Positions 1 through 8,958 of a stretch of 64,000 nucleotides of DNA are shown here, one piece after another (the stretch's first letter is position 1; the number at the start of each line of letters is the position of its first letter). Made by a program: the position numbers and the translations under genes. The stretch spans positions 1-64,000 of the forward strand of contig JAPSLM010000003.1 of the NCBI GenBank assembly GCA_031180825.1, written 5' to 3'. The notes under the pieces are model-generated. The model did not search any database and had not been told where the DNA came from. It saw only the letters and a list, made by a program, of their open reading frames with translations. This DNA is from Paenibacillus sp. Lineage in GTDB: Bacteria > Bacillota > Bacilli > Paenibacillales > NBRC-103111.

Positions 1-124
1 GGTTTGCCTCCGGCTTCCTTCAGATTCGGCCTCACGACCGACACCCTTGCCTTCAGCTAACAGTTCCTACTGCCAAGCCTGTAGCGGACTTTCACCGCCT
101 AGTTATCGCCCATGCCGGGCGCAC
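1..124 (-). mobile_element. 5' end (domain I) of a group II intron, probably class C; rest lies outside the left edge
   Basis: Reverse strand from 124 reads GTGCGCCCGGCATGGGCGATAACTAGGCGGTGAAAGTCCGCTACAGGC...GGCAGTAGGAACTGTTAGC..AAGGCAAGGGTGTCG...GAATCTGAAGGAAGCCGGAGGCAAACC. This resembles the 5' region of group IIC introns of the Oceanobacillus iheyensis type (GUGnGCCCGGCAUGGG...AACAGUUAGCC...GCAAGGGUGUC...GAAUCUGAAGGAAGC..GGCAAACC), recalled from memory. Confidence 0.8.
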
Positions 125-131
125 CACGAAA

Positions 132-171
132 AAAGGGACAAGCTCCGCAAGAATGCGGGACTTGCCCCTTT
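132..171 (-). terminator. Rho-independent terminator of the malEFG-like operon
   Basis: Minus strand AAAGGGGCAAGTCCCGCATTCTTGCGGAGCTTGTCCCTTTTTTCG: long GC-rich stem then T-run. Confidence 0.8.
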
Positions 172-206
172 CCTTTTGTCACTTCGCATGGTCTTCTCCG
201 TACGCC

Positions 207-1052
207 TCAACCTTTGCTTGCCCCCGCCGTCAGCCCTTCCACCAGGAAACGCTGCAAATAAATGAACAGGAGCGAAATCGGAACCGCAATGAGCACGGCG
301 GCCGCCGCAAACAGCGTAAAATTGCTGTTCTGGTTGCTGCTGATCTGGTCGTACAGGCCGACCGCAAGCGTCCATTTGTCTCTTGTGCGCAGCACCATCC
401 GCGCGAAAATAAAATCGATCCAGGGGCCGACGAATTGTGTCAGCGCGGCATATGCCAGCATCGGCTTGGAGAGCGGAAGCATGATTTTGACGAAGATCGT
501 AATGTTATTCGCGCCGTCGATTCTTGCCGCTTCATCCAGACTGCGCGGAATCGTATCGAAAAAGCCTTTAGCGATAAAGCTTCCGAGCAGCGGAGCGCCG
601 AAGGAGTAGACGATGATCATCGCCAGATGCGTATCCAGCAGATTCAATTCCTTCAGCAGGATATAAATGGCGATCAAGCTCATAAAGCCGGGGAACATCC
701 CGAGAATCAGCAAGGTGGACAGCGCGGTTTTGCGTCCTTTGAACCGGAAGCGGGACAGCGCGTAGCCGCACAGCAGTACCATTAATGTCCCGAAAATCAT
801 CGATAAGGTGGCGATTTTGAGCGTATTCCAATACCAGGTGCCGAACAGAAAGCTTTTGGACGTAAACAGCTCCGTATAATGCTCGAAGACGAACTGCTCG
901 GGAAGCAGCGTTTTGCTGTACAAGGAACGGCCCGGCCGGAAGGAAGCCAGAATGACCCACAGCGCCGGATATAAGCAGCATATGCACGCCACGCCCAGAA
1001 ACAGATAGCTAAACGTCAGCCGAATCGCACGGCTTAATTTTCTCCCTATCAT
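207..1052 (-). CDS. Maltodextrin-type ABC transporter permease (MalG-like)
   Basis: 281 aa ORF; binding-protein-dependent permease signature (EAARIDGANNITIFVKIMLPLSKP); directly follows the MalF-like gene. Confidence 0.9.
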   Translation of the reverse strand: MIGRKLSRAIRLTFSYLFLGVACICCLYPALWVILASFRPGRSLYSKTLLPEQFVFEHYTELFTSKSFLFGTWYWNTLKIATLSMIFGTLMVLLCGYALSRFRFKGRKTALSTLLILGMFPGFMSLIAIYILLKELNLLDTHLAMIIVYSFGAPLLGSFIAKGFFDTIPRSLDEAARIDGANNITIFVKIMLPLSKPMLAYAALTQFVGPWIDFIFARMVLRTRDKWTLAVGLYDQISSNQNSNFTLFAAAAVLIAVPISLLFIYLQRFLVEGLTAGASKG

Positions 1053-2362
1053 TGGATCATATCCTCCTCCCGGAACGAACGGGTCCTGCGGTAATTGTAG
1101 ATCGAGAACGAAGCGATGATCAGGAAAATGATAATCCCGACGGCCGAGGCCATGTTGAACTGGCTCTGGTTCAGCGTCAGCTTATACAACCAGGTGACAA
1201 GAAGGTCGGTTGCGCCGGCATACTGGTACTCCCCTTCGACCGGATTGCCGTCCGTCAGCAGGAAGATCGCATTGAAGTTGTTGATATTTCCCGCAAACTG
1301 CGTAATGAGAATCGGAGCCGTCGTGAACATGACCATCGGCAGCGTAATGATTCTGAATTTTTGAAACGCGGTCGCCCCGTCCACTTCCGCCGCCTCGTAC
1401 ATATCGCGCGGGATGGTCGTCAGCACGCCCATGATCAGCAGCATGGAAACCGGCACGCCGACCCACATGTTCACGACGATAACCGTCACTTTGGCCCAAA
1501 ACGGGTCCGTCAGCCACGGCAATTTCCCCAGCCCGAAGTACGATAAATATTGGTTGATCGGTCCGAACTGGCCGTTAAACAGATTTCGCATCACCAGCAG
1601 AGAGATGAGCTGCGGAATGGCGTAAGGAATGATCATGATCGTCCGCCAAAACCCTTTGAAGCGGATATCCTTCTGCTGAATGATCAAGGCCACCAGAAAC
1701 CCGCCGAAAAAGGTCGTTATGGTGGACAATACCGCCCAAATGATCGTCCAGCGCAATACGCCGAAGAACGTATGGCTCCATGTCTTCAGTCCGACTAGAT
1801 CCTTGAAGGTCTGGAAACCTACCCAATCGACCAATTTGGCCGGGGGCATATGGTTGGGAGAAGAATAGTTCGTGAAGGACAGCAAAATCATAAAAATGAT
1901 CGGCATGACGGTAAAAAACAAAATGCCCGCCGCCGGCAGCATCAGAAACGCTTCCGCAAATTTTTTGTCCCGGATATAGGCAAGCGACTGGATGAAATTG
2001 TTCGGTTTCCCCCCCGCCTCCCGCAGCTTTCCGACGAGATACGCATCCTTGACGACAAGCACGTACAGAAGGATGAACAAGGCAAGCACCAGCAAAGTGA
2101 TGACGCCTTGAATCAGCAAAAAGATGGAGTGGTCGCCCGGAACCATTTTGGCGATGCCGTTCACCTTCTTTAGATGCATCGCCTGTTCGCCAAGCGTGAC
2201 AATGCCCCAAAGCGCCCGGCCTAAATTTTCGATAAAATACTTCAGCGCCGCCGCCTCGATGAGCAGCAGCACCAGCCCTTTGAGCCATTGCCGGTTATAC
2301 CATTGTCCGAAGCCCAATCCGATGCATGACAGCACCGCTGCGGTGATCCGATGTTGAGACAT
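1049..2362 (-). CDS. Maltodextrin-type ABC transporter permease (MalF-like)
   Basis: 437 aa ORF; multiple TM segments; EAAEVDGATAFQKFRIITLPM permease loop; overlaps the MalG-like gene by 4 nt. Confidence 0.9.
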   Translation of the reverse strand: MSQHRITAAVLSCIGLGFGQWYNRQWLKGLVLLLIEAAALKYFIENLGRALWGIVTLGEQAMHLKKVNGIAKMVPGDHSIFLLIQGVITLLVLALFILLYVLVVKDAYLVGKLREAGGKPNNFIQSLAYIRDKKFAEAFLMLPAAGILFFTVMPIIFMILLSFTNYSSPNHMPPAKLVDWVGFQTFKDLVGLKTWSHTFFGVLRWTIIWAVLSTITTFFGGFLVALIIQQKDIRFKGFWRTIMIIPYAIPQLISLLVMRNLFNGQFGPINQYLSYFGLGKLPWLTDPFWAKVTVIVVNMWVGVPVSMLLIMGVLTTIPRDMYEAAEVDGATAFQKFRIITLPMVMFTTAPILITQFAGNINNFNAIFLLTDGNPVEGEYQYAGATDLLVTWLYKLTLNQSQFNMASAVGIIIFLIIASFSIYNYRRTRSFREEDMIQ

Positions 2363-2450
2363 AGTACGACGATGCTCCTCTCCCGTAAAAATGTGGAATC
2401 ACCCGCCGTATTTTGCGACGGGTGAACCCTTGCCCGGCTTCCCGGTTCCG

Positions 2451-3755
2451 TTATTGCATTTTGCCGCTGCCGATGAGCTCCTTCAGACGGGCGGCCGCCG
2501 TATCGAGCGCCTCTTTCGGGTCTTTGCCGTTGTTCCATACTTCCGTCAGCGCGGAGTCAAGCGGATTCCAGACGCTTTCCATTTCCGGAATCGACGGCAT
2601 CGGCTGCGAGTTTTTGAACTGCGCGACAAAGCCGGAGATGATCGGATCGTTCTTGATTTGCGGGTCCTCCTGCGCCTCTTTGTTCGTCGGGATGGCTCCG
2701 ACCTTCTTGTGCAGCAGAAGCTGCGCTTCTTTGCTCGAAGCGAAGTTGGCAAACAGCTTGGCCGCGTTCGGATACTTCGAGAAGGAGTTGACGTACCATG
2801 CTTTTACCCCGGAGAACGATACCGCCGGCTTACCTGCGATCGTCGGGATCGAAGCGATGCCGAGCTTGTCGCCAAGCGCTTTCTTGTAGCCTGCCAGCTC
2901 CCAAGGACCGTTGATGTCCATCGCCACATCGCCTGCCGTGAACAGTCCCCGTTTGATGTCGGGATTGATATCGCCGGATTTCACGGGCAAAATTTCCCTC
3001 AAGCCGGCATACACTTTCATTCCCGCGACGGCGCCTTCGCTGTTCAACCCGATATCGGTTTTGTCCGTGCCGTTTTTGCCGAACAGATACCCGCCCGTCG
3101 AAGCGATGAACGGATAGTTGAAGTAGGTATTGCCGGTTTCCCACATGATGCCGAATGTATTTTTGTCTTTGTTTGTGAACGTCTTGCTGAACGCGACAAC
3201 GTCCTCGAACGATTTTGGAGCTTCCTTCATCAGCTCTTTATTATAGTAAAGCGCATAGGTTTCGGCCGCCCGCGGAAAACCGTACAGCGTGTCGTTGAAG
3301 GTAACGGCTTGAATCGCGTTGTCCGCATTGTTTTTCTTCGTTTCTTCGGCGAACGAATCGTTCGGCAGAATCAGCTGCGCCGATGCCGCCCGGCCCAAGT
3401 GGTCGTGCGGAAAAACCACCACGTCGGCGCCTACGCCGGACGGACCGTCGTTGGTCAGGCGGGTGACCTGATCCGTCGGGGCGATTTCGTCAATTTGAAC
3501 CGGAATGTTGTATTTTTCGGTAAACAGCTTTGCTATCTCGTCGGTGAACACGCGTTCATCTTTACTCTCCCAAATCACCAGCTTGGCGCCCTCTTCCGGC
3601 GTCAAAGCGCCGGGTTCTCCCGCCGCCGGCGGCTGCGTATTGTTGCTCGCGGCCGGAGTTTCCGCTTCCGGTTTGTTCGTGGCGGAGCAAGCCGCCATCG
3701 AGACGGATAAGGAGGATACGGCAACCAGCGCCAAAAGCTTTTTCTTGAATTCCAT
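2451..3755 (-). CDS. Maltose/maltodextrin-binding lipoprotein (MalE-like)
   Basis: 434 aa; signal peptide with lipobox-like SMAAC; extracellular solute-binding protein pattern; upstream of the permease genes. Confidence 0.9.
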   Translation of the reverse strand: MEFKKKLLALVAVSSLSVSMAACSATNKPEAETPAASNNTQPPAAGEPGALTPEEGAKLVIWESKDERVFTDEIAKLFTEKYNIPVQIDEIAPTDQVTRLTNDGPSGVGADVVVFPHDHLGRAASAQLILPNDSFAEETKKNNADNAIQAVTFNDTLYGFPRAAETYALYYNKELMKEAPKSFEDVVAFSKTFTNKDKNTFGIMWETGNTYFNYPFIASTGGYLFGKNGTDKTDIGLNSEGAVAGMKVYAGLREILPVKSGDINPDIKRGLFTAGDVAMDINGPWELAGYKKALGDKLGIASIPTIAGKPAVSFSGVKAWYVNSFSKYPNAAKLFANFASSKEAQLLLHKKVGAIPTNKEAQEDPQIKNDPIISGFVAQFKNSQPMPSIPEMESVWNPLDSALTEVWNNGKDPKEALDTAAARLKELIGSGKMQ

Positions 3756-3825
3756 TTTCGTAAGTACCCCTTTCGGCTTCTAAAAATAGTTGTCTGCCTT
3801 CGCGCATGCGAAAACCCCAAAATGT

Positions 3826-4169
3826 GCAAACCTTTGCGCATAAAGTCGGAATATTAGGCAAAATAACTTGCTCCCAATCGACTTTCCGCTTGGTAAACGC
3901 TTCATTCACGACATATCATACCTCCTGCACAAAAATTTGTAAAAACGTTTGCATGCGTCATTTAAGCTGATTTTCGCCGATATCCCCGCTTCGATCACCG
4001 TTATTCTTTCATTTTCTCAACTTTCCAACATTTTCATGCCCATCATCTAGTGAGAACTGGCCATAATACGATTCGTCTGAAACGCATATTTACAACTGAT
4101 CAGCTTTTGCGCTAACATTAAACATATCGCGGCTTGTACTTTGCACGGCTTCTAGTTCAAACGTTTGCG
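3826..4169. promoter_or_regulatory. malE-lacI intergenic region with three LacI-type operator-like palindromes
   Basis: GCAAACCTTTGCGCAT (3826-3841), AAACGTTTGCATGCG (3943-3957), CAAACGTTTGCGCAT (from 4158). Confidence 0.55.
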
Positions 4170-4311
4170 CATTTCGTGTTTTACAATTGTCATCTCCGAT
4201 ATGTTACCATGGGAGAACATGCATCTTTAGTCCTGCAAGAAGCAGCTGCCGCCTTAAGTCCCGCAAGAAAGCGGCCCTCATCATCAACAGAACATCGGAG
4301 GTTATGCACCC

Positions 4312-5337
4312 ATGGCAATTACGATCGTCGACGTCGCCAAAAAAGCCGGCGTTTCCCCTTCCACCGTATCGCGCGTTCTTTCCAACCATCCCCGGATCAG
4401 TCCGGCGACCGCAGCCAAGGTGAGGGAAGTGCTGAAGGAGCTCGGCTATCACCCCAATATCATGGCCAAGAGCCTTGTTTCCAAAACGACGAATACCATC
4501 GGCTTGATCTTGCCCAGACCGGCCGAGGAGCTGTTCCTGAACCTGTTCTTCTCCGAGGTAATCCGCGGCATCGTTACCCAAGCGGCACGTACGGGGTACG
4601 ATCTTATGATGACGGCGGGGACAACGGAGCGGGAAGAGCTCGAAGCCGTTACCAGGCTTGTCAAGGGCCGGCGGGTCGACGGCGTCATTTTGCTGTATTC
4701 GCGCCAGAACGATCCGCTCATTTCGTTCATGCTCGAGCACGGCTTCCCTTTTGTCCTGATCGGGCGAAGCGACGACTTTCCCGACATTTTGTCGGTGGAC
4801 AACGACAACGTGCAGGCGGCTTATGACGCTACCCGCCATTTGATCGCCCAGGGACACAAGCGCATCGGATTTGTAAGCGGCCCGCCGAATCTGATCGTCT
4901 CCGGCGACCGGATGAAGGGATATTTGCAGGCGCTCAAGGATGCCGGGATCGAAGCGCGCCCCGAATGGATCGTCGAAGGGGATTTTTTGCAGGAAAGCGG
5001 CTACCGGGCGATGTCGTTCTTCATGTGTCTCCCCGAGCGGCCGACGGCGCTTGTGACGATCGACGACGTCGTCGCTTTCGGCGTACTGCGGGGGTTGACG
5101 GAGCTCGGCTACAAGGTCCCCGACGATCTCAGTCTCGTCGGCTTCAACAACATCTCGTTGTCCGAGCTGTCGACGCCGCCGATCAGCTCCATGGATATCG
5201 GGATCTACCAGATCGGCTACACCGCTTCGCAAACGCTCATCCGGGCCGTGAAGGGCGAAGCGATGCCTCAAAAGCGCGTGATCATTCCCCACCGCCTGAT
5301 CGTACGGGAATCGTCCCTCATTCAAGCCAAAGACTAG
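4312..5337 (+). CDS. LacI family transcriptional regulator
   Basis: 341 aa; N-terminal HTH ITIVDVAKKAGVSPSTVSRVLSNHPRISPATAAKV; divergent from malE-like gene. Confidence 0.93.
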   Translation: MAITIVDVAKKAGVSPSTVSRVLSNHPRISPATAAKVREVLKELGYHPNIMAKSLVSKTTNTIGLILPRPAEELFLNLFFSEVIRGIVTQAARTGYDLMMTAGTTEREELEAVTRLVKGRRVDGVILLYSRQNDPLISFMLEHGFPFVLIGRSDDFPDILSVDNDNVQAAYDATRHLIAQGHKRIGFVSGPPNLIVSGDRMKGYLQALKDAGIEARPEWIVEGDFLQESGYRAMSFFMCLPERPTALVTIDDVVAFGVLRGLTELGYKVPDDLSLVGFNNISLSELSTPPISSMDIGIYQIGYTASQTLIRAVKGEAMPQKRVIIPHRLIVRESSLIQAKD

Positions 5338-5351
5338 GAGAGAACCAGCAC

Positions 5352-7310
5352 ATGCACACAACGAAAAAGCCATACTTGATCGACGCGATCGTCGGAAATT
5401 CCCGTTTTCTCGCCTCCTTGGGCCGTACCGGCCGCATATACCGCCTGTGGTGGCCGCATATCGATTACCCGCAGCATGTGGACGAAATCCGCAGCGGCCT
5501 GTATATCGAAGGGGCCGCAGCGGAGACGACCTGGTTTGACGGCGAGGAAGACGGCTGGCGGCACGAAGCCTCCTACGTTCCCCGGACGAACATGTTTAAA
5601 ACGGCGGCCGTTTCCGAGCGCTTCCCGCTGTCCGCGGAGACGGTCGATTACGCCGTTCCGGGCGAAGATTTCGTCGTCCGCCAATATACGTTCACGAACC
5701 GCGGCGAGGCGCCGGTATCGTTCCGCTTTATGTATTACTCGTCGTTCCGCTCGATGGAAACGCCTTTTTACCATACGACCCAGTTCGACGAAGCGCACGA
5801 TTCGCTCATGCATCTGCGGCACGAGTATATTTTTTCGGTCTCCAGCTCAAACGTTTGCACAGGTTACCAAGCCGGGGGCGGCGTGTGGGAACATGCGAAG
5901 ACCGGCCGTTTAAACGGGAACGGGATTGACATGAAGCCGGACGGCGCGCTGTGCTGGCACATTGACAAGCTTGAGCCGGGCGCGGCTGTCGAGGTGCCCG
6001 TCTACATTGCCGCCGGCCAGACGCGCGCCGCCTCCCAACAAACGCTGGCCAAAGCCAAAAGCCGGCCGCATACGTACTGGTACGACCTGACGGAGAGCTA
6101 TTGGCACCGATTCCTGAGCGGCGCCATGCCCGCCCCCGGATCGCGCAGCGATATCCGCGAGCTGTACGAGCGCTCGCTGCTGGCGATGAAGCTGATGAGC
6201 GACGAGAGGACTGGCAGCGTCGTGGCCGCACCCGAATTTGACGAGCAATTTTCCCGCTGCGGGGGCTACTCTTACTGCTGGGGCCGCGACGCCGCGTTCA
6301 TTACGACGGCGCTGGACCGCGTCGGCCTGACGGAGCTGTCCGCGAGGTTTTACGAATGGACCCTCACGGCCCAGGACCCGGACGGCTCCTGGCAGCAGCG
6401 GCATTACCACGACGGACGGCTGGCTCCGTCCTGGGGTTTGCAAATCGATGAAGGCGCCTCGATTATTTGGGGCATGTGGCAGCATTATCTGCAGGTGCAG
6501 GATGAAGCTTTCCTGCATAACGTATGGCCGGCCGTCGAACGGGGCGCCCGCTTCCTTGCCGGGTATCTCGATGCGGAAACCGGATTGCCCGCCTGCAGCA
6601 TGGATCTATGGGAGGAGCGATTCGCCGAGCACACGTATTCGGCGGGGGCGGTTTTCGGCGGCTTGACGGCGGCGGCCTCCTTTGCGGAACGTCTTGGGAA
6701 GCCGGAGCTGACAAGCGAATGGAGCCTCGCGGCGGAGCGCATCCGCCAATCGATCGGCACGCTGTGCTGGAACGAGGAGAAAGGCGCCTTCTACCGCGCT
6801 TTGAAGCTGGCGGTGCCGGAGGAAGTCTACCGCGAAGCCTGTCAACAGGGGCTCGGCACATCCGTGAGCGTCAATGCGAAAGGATATACGACCTACTTTC
6901 TGGAGCGCGACCCGATAGTCGACATCAGCCTGATCGGCCTCTCCGTTCCGTTCGGCATCTTCCCTGCCGACGATCCTCGCGTCGTCCGTACGGCCGATAC
7001 GATTGAGCAGTGCTTGACGTCCCCCGTGGTTGGCGGCATCAAACGGTACGAGAACGACCATTACATTGGCGGCAACCCGTGGATTTTAACAACGCTGTGG
7101 CTGTGCCATTACCGCATTCATCGCGGCCAATACGCCGAAGCCAAGTCGCTCCTGCAATGGGCTCTTGACCATCGGACGGCGGCAGGGCTGCTGCCGGAAC
7201 AGGTCGACAAGCAGACGGGAGAAACCGCTTGGGGCGTTCCGCTGACATGGTCGCACGCGATGTTTATTTTGGCGGTAACCCTGCTTGCGGAGCATGGCCG
7301 GTTGGATTAA
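5352..7310 (+). CDS. Glycoside hydrolase family 15 (glucoamylase-like) protein
   Basis: ORF from internal ATG (MHTTKKPYLIDAIVGNSRFLASLGRTGRIYRLWWP); GH15-like motifs DLWEE and LPEQVDKQTGETAWGVPLTWSHA. Confidence 0.85.
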   Translation: MHTTKKPYLIDAIVGNSRFLASLGRTGRIYRLWWPHIDYPQHVDEIRSGLYIEGAAAETTWFDGEEDGWRHEASYVPRTNMFKTAAVSERFPLSAETVDYAVPGEDFVVRQYTFTNRGEAPVSFRFMYYSSFRSMETPFYHTTQFDEAHDSLMHLRHEYIFSVSSSNVCTGYQAGGGVWEHAKTGRLNGNGIDMKPDGALCWHIDKLEPGAAVEVPVYIAAGQTRAASQQTLAKAKSRPHTYWYDLTESYWHRFLSGAMPAPGSRSDIRELYERSLLAMKLMSDERTGSVVAAPEFDEQFSRCGGYSYCWGRDAAFITTALDRVGLTELSARFYEWTLTAQDPDGSWQQRHYHDGRLAPSWGLQIDEGASIIWGMWQHYLQVQDEAFLHNVWPAVERGARFLAGYLDAETGLPACSMDLWEERFAEHTYSAGAVFGGLTAAASFAERLGKPELTSEWSLAAERIRQSIGTLCWNEEKGAFYRALKLAVPEEVYREACQQGLGTSVSVNAKGYTTYFLERDPIVDISLIGLSVPFGIFPADDPRVVRTADTIEQCLTSPVVGGIKRYENDHYIGGNPWILTTLWLCHYRIHRGQYAEAKSLLQWALDHRTAAGLLPEQVDKQTGETAWGVPLTWSHAMFILAVTLLAEHGRLD

Positions 7311-7315
7311 AACGC

Positions 7316-7359
7316 GGAAGCCCTTGGTTCTCCCGGACGGGAGCGGCCAAGGGCTTTCC
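7316..7359. terminator. Stem-loop between convergent GH15 and GH16 genes
   Basis: GGAAGCCCTTGG...CCAAGGGCTTTCC inverted repeat. Confidence 0.6.
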
Positions 7360-7395
7360 GATCATTTCTGGATGGAATCGTTATTTGACAAGCAT

Positions 7396-8784
7396 TTAGC
7401 GCGGAACGGGATATTCGTTCAAGCCGGCCCAGCCGGTGCCCGGGCCGATTTCCCCGGTTTCCCCGTCCCCTGCCCGGACATCGCCATTCTCCAGAAACGG
7501 CGTGATTTTTACCCAATCGATATACATTTTGTCCGTTGCAAAGTTAGGCGATCCCGCCCATTCCTTTGGAAACCAAACCCCCAGCCAAAATTTCGAGGCC
7601 GCCCGGGGAACGTTCGTATAGCTCGTATAAATCAGCCGATTGTCGACGTAAAAATCGACTCTCTTCGGATCGGTATGCCAATCGAAACGGTACACATGCC
7701 AATTGCCGTCGATCTGCTCCGGAAAGTCCGTCACCTGCGAAGTATTCCGTTCTTCGACGACCCAGGTCGTCGTCATGATTTTTCGGAGGCTCTTGTCGCC
7801 CGGCGCTTCGAAGTCGATCTCATGATTGACTTCGCCGTTGTTGAAAAAGGTCCAGAAAGCGGAAACCGCGCCGAGCTTCGGCAATATTTTGGCCCTCACT
7901 TCATAGCTTCCCGACGCATAGGCATATTTCGTCACGATGGACGCTCCGGTTCGCTTGCCGTCCGCCCGCACCGACCCGTCCCGGTTGATGCCCCGGACCG
8001 GTCCGCTGTATAGATCGCCGTTGCCGGTCAGCTCCACGATGCCGTCCCGGGTGACGGCCACATTGGCCGGAAGCACGCCGCCGTTCACGTTTTCACCGCC
8101 CCATTGCTTCTTCGCGATCAGCCATTTTTCAGGGTCGATGCCGTTCTTGAAATCGTCAAAAAACACGCCCGGGGGATGCGGCGGCGGGAGCGGACCTACC
8201 GACTTGACCGGCGGATCTTCGTCCGGCAAGCTGCCGCCGATCTTGAGAGCGACGTCGTCCACATAGGCGAATTTGCCGTTGTCCGGATTTTTATAAACGT
8301 ACACCTGCACTTTCCGGGTGCCGGGAATCGTCCGGAACGAGAGCGACTTCTGCTCGTAGGCCGCCGATTCGAAGCCCAGCACAAATTTGCCCCCCGCCAG
8401 CTTTTGGCCGGAAGCATCGAGGCAGTCCGCTCCGATCCAGGCCTTTTCGCCCGGAGTGCCCGCTTTGCCCGCGCCGCTTAACGTGACGATCGTATTTTCG
8501 CCAATCCCGTCAATCTTTTGCCCCATGCCGCCTTCCGTAGGGCCAATCTTAAGCGCCTTGGTTCCGCTTTGAACATCGGTGGCGACCACGGTCGCCGCTC
8601 CCCAATCCTCCCAGTCGGCCTTGCCCTGCTCGAAGCCTCCGTTTTTTACCAGATTCGTATCGGCAGGCAGCGGCCCTGCGGCGAATGACGGCGCCGGAAC
8701 GGAATAGATCAAGGCAGAGAGCATGGATAATCCCAAAAAAGCGCTTACAACAAAACGAAAACCTCGATTATCCTTTTTATTCAT
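7396..8784 (-). CDS. Secreted GH16-type glycoside hydrolase with N-terminal carbohydrate-binding-like domain
   Basis: Signal peptide MNKKDNRGFRFVVSAFLGLSMLS; catalytic-type motif NHEIDFE (ExDxE); NLVKNGGFEQG N-terminal CBM-like segment. Confidence 0.8.
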   Translation of the reverse strand: MNKKDNRGFRFVVSAFLGLSMLSALIYSVPAPSFAAGPLPADTNLVKNGGFEQGKADWEDWGAATVVATDVQSGTKALKIGPTEGGMGQKIDGIGENTIVTLSGAGKAGTPGEKAWIGADCLDASGQKLAGGKFVLGFESAAYEQKSLSFRTIPGTRKVQVYVYKNPDNGKFAYVDDVALKIGGSLPDEDPPVKSVGPLPPPHPPGVFFDDFKNGIDPEKWLIAKKQWGGENVNGGVLPANVAVTRDGIVELTGNGDLYSGPVRGINRDGSVRADGKRTGASIVTKYAYASGSYEVRAKILPKLGAVSAFWTFFNNGEVNHEIDFEAPGDKSLRKIMTTTWVVEERNTSQVTDFPEQIDGNWHVYRFDWHTDPKRVDFYVDNRLIYTSYTNVPRAASKFWLGVWFPKEWAGSPNFATDKMYIDWVKITPFLENGDVRAGDGETGEIGPGTGWAGLNEYPVPR

Positions 8785-8958
8785 GATGCAACTCCTCCCT
8801 TCCATTCGTTGGTGAATCGTTGGATTTTCATGGAAATCATAAACCAGTCCCAGAAATTCGTCAACCCCTTCCGATCAAAAAAAAGAAACACCGGTCTTGT
8901 CGAGCTCCGTAACCGGAGTCGTTCAACCGATGCTTCTTCCCGTAACTTGCTTTTCTGC

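Noticed and set aside
47-265. 72-aa plus ORF MPSANSSYCQACSGL... at the left edge
   Set aside because: Antisense reading of the group II intron 5' end plus terminator; not coding.
2391-3710. Long plus-strand ORF (439 aa) opposite malE
   Set aside because: Shadow ORF of a clear MalE gene; Arg/Val-rich composition typical of antisense frames in GC-rich DNA.
3562-3909. 115-aa minus ORF with AGGAGG upstream of a GTG, overlapping malE out of frame
   Set aside because: C-terminal two thirds is an out-of-frame malE translation; a short leader peptide is possible but not supportable.
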